Part shown: in pieces, positions 1-4,915 of the stretch
Position numbering within the stretch: the stretch's first letter is position 1
Layout: the number at the start of each line of letters is the position of its first letter
Origin: Verrucomicrobiota bacterium
GTDB lineage: Bacteria > Verrucomicrobiota > Verrucomicrobiia > Limisphaerales > UBA9464
Direction of reading: 5' to 3'
NCBI GenBank assembly: GCA_025354845.1
Contig: JANXMD010000539.1
Span: 1-8,768, forward strand
Length of the DNA: 8,768 nt
The notes under the pieces: model-generated
Told to the model about the DNA's origin: nothing
What the model saw: only the letters and a program-made list of their open reading frames with translations
Databases searched by the model: none
Program-made: the position numbers and the translations under genes

Positions 1-1695
1 GGCGACGCTGAAGCTCACCGGGTAGCCCTCGGTGCCGGTGACGTTGGCGGGATCAGCGCTGATGGTGACGGACACCCCCTGGTTGTTGATCAGGTCCGCG
101 CCGCCCAGTGAGTCGCCGAGCACCTGGCCCGGGGTGAGGACGTAGTCGTAGAAGCGCACTTCGTCGTACTCGCCCTGGAGGTTGTTGTCGCCGTTCCAAT
201 TTGAGCGACCGAGCCAAACGTTGACGTCGTTGATGTCGCTCATCTTGGCCGGGGTGGTGCCGCCGCCGAGACGCTTGCCGTTCTCGTACAGACTCACGGC
301 GCCAGAGTCTTCGTTCCAGGTCACCACCACATGGGTGTCCTTGTTGAAGGTGGCCGTCGCGACATCGGTGGTGAATCCCCCGCCCCCGCCCGCCGGATCC
401 TCATTGCGGAGTTCGAGACGACGGGAGTTCACGTCGTCACCGATCTGAGCGCTGTATTCCAGGTAGTCCAAGCCGGTGCCGCCGTCGCCGGGGCCGGGCA
501 CTTCATCGCTGCCACCTGAGGAACCAAAGTCGAACACGCGCGACCAGGTGCGACCGCCGGTGATCTTGAACCAGGTTTCGAAGGTGAACTCGCCGGTGCC
601 GCCGTTGGCCTTGCCGTTCTTGGAGAGCAGACCGTTCGAGAGGTCGCCGTAGCCTGCGGTGGCGGAAAGGCCACCTGAGAGTGTCAGCCGGGAGCCGGTG
701 AAGGCCGTGCCCTCGCCTTGAACGACACCGTCGGCGGTACCCACGGAGTCCTTAATCTTGAGACCCGAAGCGTCGGCGACCGCCGCCTCGCTGAACGAGT
801 ACCGGTGGATTGGGCCCCGGCCCAGACGTTCCGGGGCAAGGGGCGCCGCAGGAGTGGGATCTACGAAATCCGTCTTCTCTGTGGTGTAGTTCGCCAAGAT
901 CTGTGCGTCGGTCAGGACGTCGTCATGGATGCGGACGCGTGCGATGGACAGCGATCCGCGGATGCCCCCGGTCGGCGAAATGCCGTCACTATCGAGCTGG
1001 GTGGCGAGGTTGATGGAGGTGCTGTCCCAGGTGTTCAGGACTCCGGCGCCGTCGAACTCGGCGTTGGCGAGTTTTCCGTCCGAGTACACGCGGCTGATCT
1101 TGCCATCAAAGGTGTAGACGAGGTGATGCCACTTGTTGGCCGCGGGATTGCCGCCATCGCTGTTCCAACCCAGGTCCGGGCTTCCCCAGTGCCCGACCGC
1201 ACCCCAACGGAAATCGGAACCGTAATTGAAGGAGAGGTTGGTTCCGTCGGGTCCGCCACGCTTGCCCCAGGAAACCATGGTCTCCTCGGAGGAGACTTCG
1301 GGGTTCAGTGCCCACACCTCGATGGAAACCGTCGGATCCACGCCGACAATTCCGGCTGGCGGTGGAACCAGCGTCGCGCCGGCCGCGTCGGTTGCCAACT
1401 GCATGTAGGACGTGCCATCGAATTGGATGGCCTTGGTCCCGCCAGTCAGATCGACCTTGGGCGTGGTGGTGGCGGCGGTTCCGGTGGCAACGAAGAAACC
1501 ACCGAGCGAGCCGGTATTGGTGATGCTCTTCAGAGCCCCCGCGGTTTGTTTGGTGGCGTCCACGTTCACCAGCAGCGTGCCGGCGGTTTGGATGCCGGCC
1601 TGGACATGGGTCAACACTCCCGCGGCGATCAGCGCCACGGTGAATGCCGGGAGACTTGCTCCCTGAGAGGCCCTCTTTTTGTTGGAATGCTTCAT
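1..1695 (-). CDS. Secreted protein with two LamG-like domains, C-terminus beyond window edge
   Basis: The reading frame starts at ATG 1695-1693 and stays open for 565 codons to the left edge, so the gene is partial at its 3' end. Residues 1-33 form a Sec signal peptide: basic KHSNKKR, a hydrophobic stretch from about 15 to 28, and likely cleavage after VQA (31-33). Two concanavalin A-like/LamG domains follow. The first spans about 40-275, with SIEVWALN at 124-131, WHHLVYTFDG at 189-198 and ARVRIHDDVLTDAQI at 252-266. The second spans about 296-526, with HRYSF at 297-301, FTFETWFKI at 370-378, HVVVTWNEDSG at 455-465 and YDEVRFYDYVLTPGQV at 510-525. From about 541 a new beta-rich domain begins (TGTEGYPVSFSV), resembling bacterial Ig-like modules. 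Such domains usually bind glycans or mediate surface adhesion; the ligand cannot be read here. No Shine-Dalgarno precedes the ATG, and the signal peptide decides the start. Confidence 0.88.
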   Translation of the reverse strand, partial: MKHSNKKRASQGASLPAFTVALIAAGVLTHVQAGIQTAGTLLVNVDATKQTAGALKSITNTGSLGGFFVATGTAATTTPKVDLTGGTKAIQFDGTSYMQLATDAAGATLVPPPAGIVGVDPTVSIEVWALNPEVSSEETMVSWGKRGGPDGTNLSFNYGSDFRWGAVGHWGSPDLGWNSDGGNPAANKWHHLVYTFDGKISRVYSDGKLANAEFDGAGVLNTWDSTSINLATQLDSDGISPTGGIRGSLSIARVRIHDDVLTDAQILANYTTEKTDFVDPTPAAPLAPERLGRGPIHRYSFSEAAVADASGLKIKDSVGTADGVVQGEGTAFTGSRLTLSGGLSATAGYGDLSNGLLSKNGKANGGTGEFTFETWFKITGGRTWSRVFDFGSSGGSDEVPGPGDGGTGLDYLEYSAQIGDDVNSRRLELRNEDPAGGGGGFTTDVATATFNKDTHVVVTWNEDSGAVSLYENGKRLGGGTTPAKMSDINDVNVWLGRSNWNGDNNLQGEYDEVRFYDYVLTPGQVLGDSLGGADLINNQGVSVTISADPANVTGTEGYPVSFSVA

Positions 1696-1967
1696 GTTGT
1701 GCAGTGATTTTGCCCTGAGTTGGGCAGGCCTGACATGGAGCCAGACGCGCTAGTAGCCGTGTTCAACGGTCGCAACCCAGGGAATTGGTCTTTCTTATCA
1801 TGAAGACGAGCCTCCAACCATGAGCTATTGCGTCATTCGCATGTGAATTTTCACCATGACGGCGGCCTCCACGTTCGGCACTTTTCGAGGCTCGTTGTAA
1901 CCGGGATCGGTTTCTGCGGTCGAAAGCAGGGAATTCGCTTCCCGTGTCTGCTCCATAGACTTCATTC
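1696..1967. promoter_or_regulatory. Divergent intergenic region with operator-like inverted repeats
   Basis: These 272 bases separate the start codons of two divergent genes for exported proteins, so they should hold both promoters. I cannot place convincing -35/-10 boxes. Three small symmetric elements are visible. TGCCC (1711-1715) pairs with GGGCA (1722-1726) in the leader of the minus-strand gene. AACCG (1899-1903) and CGGTT (1908-1912) are perfect 5-bp arms around four bases, operator-like. GGGAA (1929-1933) pairs with TTCCC (1939-1943), extended by AGCA (1925-1928) with TGCT (1949-1952), just upstream of the plus-strand start. No ORF here looks real. That promoters lie here follows from gene orientation; binding by any regulator is inference. 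Confidence 0.4.
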
Positions 1968-2873
1968 ATGAAAACGCTTCTCACTTTTACCCTGGTTCCT
2001 GGACTGATTGGAACCCTGCTCGCCGGCACTCCGGTCGAGGATCTCAAGTCCGGCGTGGACAAACTTGCCGCCGCCTCGAACTACAGTTGGGTGACCTCCG
2101 TAGAGATGCCTGGCATGCCCTTCACCCCGCCGGCCACCGAAGGCCGCACCGTCAAGGGAGGCGCCACCCGGCTGAGTCAGGAGGGCATGGACGGCAACAC
2201 CACGGTGGCGATTCTCAAGGACGGTAAAGGTGTGGTGCAGTTGGCCGACGGATGGAAGTCGGCCGAAGAACTGCCTTCCTTTGGGCCGCCTCCTGGTGGC
2301 GGTGGTCCCCGGCGTGAGGGTGGCCCCGGCGGCCCCGGTGGTCCTGGCCCCGGACCTGGAAACGGTGGACCCAATGGTCGACCGGGCGATGCCGGTCAAG
2401 GTCCCGGGCGCGGCGGTCCGGGAGGGCCTGGTGGCCCGGGTGGTGGACGCCCCGGCGGTCCCGGTGGATTCGGCGCCATGATGGCCCGCGTCCTCCTACA
2501 GGCAAAGACCCCGACCGAAGAACTGTCAGGAATGGTGGGCAAGCTCAAGGATCTCAAGAGCACCAAGCCCGGCATCTATGTGGGCACGCTTCCCGAGGAA
2601 CTCGTGAAGCCGATGTTTTCGTTTGGTCCCATGCCTGGTGGTCCGCAGATCAAGGACGCCAAGGGTTCCGCGAAGTTCTGGGTGAAAGAGGGCGTGCTGA
2701 CCAAGTACGAGATCGAGGCCGGTGGCACGATGAACATGTTCGGCGAGGAGCGGGAGATGTCGCGAATCGTGACGGTCGAGATCAAGGACGCGGGCAAGAC
2801 CCAGATCGAGATTCCTGCCGAAGCGGCCAAGAAATTGGAGTCCGCGAAGCCGGCCACTCCGGCGACGAACTGA
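1968..2873 (+). CDS. Exported protein of unknown function with a collagen-like Gly/Pro linker
   Basis: I do not recognise the family. The 301-residue protein begins with a signal peptide-like segment (MKTLLTFTLVPGLIGTLLAG, cleavage near residue 20) without a lipobox cysteine. An N-terminal segment (about 22-105) contains SNYSWVTSVEMPG and AILKDGKGVVQLADGW, strand-like patterns reminiscent of periplasmic LolA/LppX-type folds; that resemblance is weak. Residues 106-169 form a low-complexity Gly/Pro-rich linker. The C-terminal segment (170-301) has an amphipathic helix (ELSGMVGKLKDLKS), then FWVKEGVLTKYEIEAGGTM and a terminal VTVEIKDAGKTQIEIPAEA, again beta-rich. The two halves could form one domain with the linker as an inserted loop. 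The ATG at 1968 is preceded by CTTCATTC, not a Shine-Dalgarno; the signal peptide supports this start. The dehydrogenase gene follows after 72 bases on the same strand. A periplasmic or surface location is inferred. Confidence 0.8.
   Translation: MKTLLTFTLVPGLIGTLLAGTPVEDLKSGVDKLAAASNYSWVTSVEMPGMPFTPPATEGRTVKGGATRLSQEGMDGNTTVAILKDGKGVVQLADGWKSAEELPSFGPPPGGGGPRREGGPGGPGGPGPGPGNGGPNGRPGDAGQGPGRGGPGGPGGPGGGRPGGPGGFGAMMARVLLQAKTPTEELSGMVGKLKDLKSTKPGIYVGTLPEELVKPMFSFGPMPGGPQIKDAKGSAKFWVKEGVLTKYEIEAGGTMNMFGEEREMSRIVTVEIKDAGKTQIEIPAEAAKKLESAKPATPATN
2283..2474 (+). repeat. Gly/Pro low-complexity coding tract
   Basis: This stretch encodes residues 106-169 of the collagen-like exported protein, almost entirely Gly and Pro with a few Arg, Asn and Asp. 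Repeated GGP triplets (GGPGGPGGP at 118-126 and GGPGGPGGP again at 149-157) come from near-repeats of the type ggcggtccgggagg. Synonymous codons differ between units, so the tract is not a recent perfect microsatellite. It begins with a PPP triplet at 107-109. Confidence 0.8.
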
Positions 2874-2882
2874 GATCCGGAG

Positions 2883-2897
2883 TCCGTTCGGAACGGA
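2883..2897. other. Short palindrome after the collagen-like gene
   Basis: TCCGTTC and GAACGGA flank a single G, giving a 15-bp near-perfect palindrome that starts nine bases after the stop codon of the upstream gene. A perfect 10-bp palindrome, GCGGGCCCGC, lies at 2915-2924, still ahead of the dehydrogenase start at 2946. Neither is followed by a T-run, so an intrinsic terminator is not clearly supported; a mild attenuating hairpin or a protein-binding site are alternatives. Confidence 0.35.
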
Positions 2898-2945
2898 ATG
2901 GCCTCGCCAGCCTTGCGGGCCCGCGGGCAGCCTCGTGCTCATTGC

Positions 2946-3728
2946 ATGAATCTGGAACTCGACGGGGCCGGGGTGTTGATCTCGGGTGGGGCGCGTGGGA
3001 TCGGTGCGGCAACGGCGCGTGCCTTCACGGCTGAGGGCGCACGGGTCGCCATCGTGGATCGCGATGTCGAACCGGGCGCGGCCTTGGCTGCGATGCTTCC
3101 CGGATCCCTCTTTGTGGAGGCCGACCTCACCCGGGAAGCCGATTGCGAACGCGCGGTGGCCGCGGCGGTGCGGGAATTTGGGCGCCTCGAGGTCCTCGTG
3201 AACAACGCGGGTGTGAACGACAGCGTTCCACTCACCGCGTCGCCCTCGGAGTTCGTCGCCTCCTTGCAACGAAACCTCGTTCACGTCTTCGCACTGACCC
3301 ACTTTGCCCATCCCCACCTTGCGTCGCGTCGCGGGGCGGTGGTGAATCTCAGCTCCAAGGTGGCGGTAACCGGGCAGGGGCGCACCTCCGGGTACGCCGC
3401 GGCCAAAGGAGCGGTCAATGCGCTCACCCGGGAATGGGCGGTGGCGCTGGCTCCGGATGGAGTGCGGGTCAACGCGGTCGTGCCGGCGGAGTGCGACACC
3501 GACCAGTACCGTCGTTGGTTTGACGCCCAGCCGGATCCGAAGCTCGCCCGCTCCAAGGTGGAACGCCTGGTGCCTTTCGGTCGCCGGTTGAGCACCCCGG
3601 AGGAGCTCGCGGATGCCATTCTCTGGCTCGCTTCGAGGCGCTCCAGCCACGTCACCGGGCAGATTCTGTACGTCGATGGCGGCTACACCCACATGGATCG
3701 CGCGCTCACCAGCGACCACGCTTGGTAA
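2946..3728 (+). CDS. Short-chain dehydrogenase/reductase, probable sugar (L-fucose-type) dehydrogenase
   Basis: This is a classical SDR oxidoreductase of 260 residues, the usual length. The NAD(P)-binding glycine motif is SGGARGIG (13-20). An Asp at 38 after strand beta-2 (VAIVDRD) favours NAD+. NNAG is at 86-89, with active-site Asn110, Ser137, Tyr150 and Lys154 (YAAAK). The C-terminal part (LVPFGRRLSTPEELADAILW, then TGQILYVDGGYTHMDRAL) resembles SDRs annotated as L-fucose dehydrogenase or related aldose dehydrogenases, which oxidise C1 of the sugar to a lactone. The fold is certain, the substrate only suggested. An in-frame ATG at 2898 would add 16 residues (ASPALRARGQPRAHC) that do not fit an SDR N-terminus and would overlap the palindrome ending at 2897, so 2946 is preferred. 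The protein is cytoplasmic. It may be co-transcribed with the upstream gene, 72 bases away. Confidence 0.9.
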   Translation: MNLELDGAGVLISGGARGIGAATARAFTAEGARVAIVDRDVEPGAALAAMLPGSLFVEADLTREADCERAVAAAVREFGRLEVLVNNAGVNDSVPLTASPSEFVASLQRNLVHVFALTHFAHPHLASRRGAVVNLSSKVAVTGQGRTSGYAAAKGAVNALTREWAVALAPDGVRVNAVVPAECDTDQYRRWFDAQPDPKLARSKVERLVPFGRRLSTPEELADAILWLASRRSSHVTGQILYVDGGYTHMDRALTSDHAW

Positions 3729-3845
3729 GTTGCCGAGTCGGTGTGGAATCGGTCCGAGCCGCCCTGGGTGCGCACAACGATTTGAGGTCTCCCGGCTCTT
3801 GGGACTTTCATTCCCCAAACGTCTTCAGGCATCCTTCGCGGACCC

Positions 3846-4568
3846 ATGGGCGCTCAATGGAAACAAAAAGGGCGTGAACTCGAAGCCCACAAGAAGGGCC
3901 AGGTTCACGGCAAACTCGTTCGCGAAATCATCGTCGCTTCCAAGCTTGGTGGCGGCGAGCCGGAGCTGAATGCGCGTCTCGCCGCGGCGGTGGAAAAGGC
4001 GAAGAAGGCGTCGGTCACCCGCGACACCATCGAACGCGCCATCAAGAAGGGCACTGGCCAGACCGACGAAGTGGTGGCCTTCGAAACCGTGACCTACGAA
4101 GGATTCGGCCCCCACAAGGTACCGGTGATCGTCGAGTGCCTCACCGACAATCGAAACCGCACCGCACCCGCCATCCGAAGCCTGTTCAAGGTTGGCCAGT
4201 TGGGCCAGCCCGGCAGCATGAACTTCTTCTTCGATCGCTGGGGCGTCATCGAAGCCACCCACACCGACAAGTCGCGCGATCCCGAGAGCGACGCGATTGA
4301 AGCCGGTGCGCAAAACGTGGAGTCGCTGGAAGCCGACGAAGTTCCCGAGGGTGCCATCGGTTCGCGCTTCCTGACTGATCCGAAGGACCTCACCTCGGTC
4401 AGCACGTGGCTCTCGAAGGCTGGATGGAAGATCGCCGCGAGCGAGCACCGCTGGATCGGCAAGAATCCGGTGACGCTGACTGGCAACGACCACACCGAAG
4501 TGGCCGCCTTCCTGAACGATCTCGACGATCACGACGACGTGCACCACGTGTACGCCGCCCTCGCCTGA
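3846..4568 (+). CDS. yebC: YebC/PmpR (TACO1) family protein
   Basis: The 240-residue cytoplasmic protein matches YebC along its whole length (E. coli YebC has 246 residues). Its N-terminus (MGAQWKQKGRELEAHKKG) is a divergent form of the family's basic start. It then has VHGKLVREIIVASKLGGGEP (20-39), ARLAAAVEKAKKASVTRDTI (43-62), YEGFGP (84-89), TDNRNRT (100-106), a GSMNFFFDRWGVIEA block (123-137) and the acidic C-terminal LNDLDDHDDVHHVYAAL (223-239). The family was long annotated as a transcriptional regulator. More recent work on bacterial YebC and mitochondrial TACO1 points to ribosome binding and relief of stalling on proline-rich stretches. The gene follows the dehydrogenase after 117 bases, with no ruvC neighbour of the kind often seen. 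ATG 3846 is preceded by CGCGGACCC without a Shine-Dalgarno; the family N-terminus fixes the start. Confidence 0.95.
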   Translation: MGAQWKQKGRELEAHKKGQVHGKLVREIIVASKLGGGEPELNARLAAAVEKAKKASVTRDTIERAIKKGTGQTDEVVAFETVTYEGFGPHKVPVIVECLTDNRNRTAPAIRSLFKVGQLGQPGSMNFFFDRWGVIEATHTDKSRDPESDAIEAGAQNVESLEADEVPEGAIGSRFLTDPKDLTSVSTWLSKAGWKIAASEHRWIGKNPVTLTGNDHTEVAAFLNDLDDHDDVHHVYAALA

Positions 4569-4673
4569 CGTTTTGGAGAGGTGGGCTTTCGCCCGGGCGC
4601 GACGGAACGCACCACCGGGTAGGTCAGGAGGTGTGGTGGGAGGCGCTGGGATGAAAGGTTCCGGGTTGGTGTT

Positions 4674-4711
4674 CCAAACCGGTGGGTCGCTTTGCTCCCC
4701 ACCGGACTCCA
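4674..4711 (+). repeat. 38-bp direct repeat, copy 1 (REP-like hairpin)
   Basis: The 38 bases are identical to 4867-4904. Inside, CCGGTGGG (4679-4686) and CCCACCGG (4698-4705) form a perfect 8-bp stem around an 11-base loop containing CGCTTTGC. The copy starts CCAAA and ends ACTCCA. Its 3' end is shared with the left arm of a second, larger inverted repeat (4702-4744). Exact identity over 38 bp in noncoding DNA implies recent duplication or a dispersed repeat family. Confidence 0.9.
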
Positions 4712-4744
4712 AAAAATTAGGCTCGCGAAGCGTTTGGAGTCCGG
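4702..4744. repeat. 12-bp perfect inverted repeat
   Basis: CCGGACTCCAAA (4702-4713) and TTTGGAGTCCGG (4733-4744) are exact reverse complements separated by 19 bases. The left arm overlaps the right arm of the hairpin in repeat copy 1 by four bases (4702-4705). The right arm overlaps a third hairpin, CCGGCGG/CCGCCGG at 4741-4747/4753-4759, also by four bases. The neighbouring stems therefore cannot all form at full length at once. Confidence 0.85.
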
Positions 4745-4859
4745 CGGCGGGGCCGCCGGTATGGAGGGGCGGTTTTGGGGCCGTGCTTTGACAATCGAAC
4801 CGCTACGGAGGGTTGCGCATCGCAGAGCGGAGGCTGTTCCTGGAGTGGGGTCCGAGGCC

Positions 4860-4915
4860 GGCATCGCCAAACCGGTGGGTCGCTTTGCTCCCCACCGGAC
4901 TCCATAAGCGATGCC
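4860..4915 (-). terminator. Nested stem-loop abutting the dehydrogenase-cytochrome stop codon
   Basis: GGCATCGC (4860-4867) pairs perfectly with GCGATGCC (4908-4915). Inside lies the 8-bp stem CCGGTGGG (4872-4879) with CCCACCGG (4891-4898). Read on the minus strand, the structure begins at the base right after the TAA at 4918-4916. Position and strength suggest transcript end formation or mRNA 3' protection. No U-tract follows on the minus strand (the sequence continues GGCCTCGGACC), so it is not a canonical Rho-independent terminator. Confidence 0.5.
4867..4904 (+). repeat. 38-bp direct repeat, copy 2 (REP-like hairpin)
   Basis: This is an exact second copy of 4674-4711, same orientation, start-to-start distance 193 bases. 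Here the repeat sits inside a longer stem whose outer arms (4860-4867 and 4908-4915) are not present around copy 1. The copies therefore share the 38-bp core but not their flanks. Confidence 0.9.

Larger units (their letters stand above)
4569..4915. other. Convergent intergenic region, no gene, densely structured
   Basis: These 347 bases lie between the stop codons of yebC (plus strand) and the dehydrogenase-cytochrome gene (minus strand). Small open frames exist, but they share the peptide MESGGEQSDPPVW only because they read through the two copies of one direct repeat, so I reject them. Besides the repeats and stems listed separately there are these hairpins: GGGC-TTTC-GCCC at 4583-4594 (a weak terminator candidate for yebC, no T-run), CCGCT/AGCGG at 4800-4804/4826-4830 enclosing TGCG-CAT-CGCA (4814-4824), and CCTGGA/TCC-G-AGG at 4839-4844/4851-4857. 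The style is that of REP/BIME-like intergenic repeats; a structured transcript is a weaker alternative. Confidence 0.6.

Noticed and set aside
718..1707. Plus-strand open frame antisense to the LamG gene
   Set aside because: The minus-strand frame is continuous for 565 codons with a signal peptide and LamG patterns; the plus frame has none.
2898..2945. Upstream in-frame ATG for the SDR gene
   Set aside because: The extra 16 residues do not resemble an SDR N-terminus and the codons lie in palindromic intergenic DNA; ATG 2946 gives a standard length.
2526..3818. Minus-strand open frame covering the end of the collagen-like gene and the SDR gene
   Set aside because: Arg/His-rich translation typical of antisense shadows; the SDR on the plus strand has all its catalytic motifs.
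3825..4712. Minus-strand open frame antisense to yebC
   Set aside because: yebC is a full-length family match; the antisense frame begins inside the 38-bp repeat.
4717..4905. Small ORF starting MESGGEQSDPPVW, also seen at the start of another frame ending near 4712
   Set aside because: The identical N-terminal peptides come from the noncoding 38-bp direct repeat, not from related proteins.
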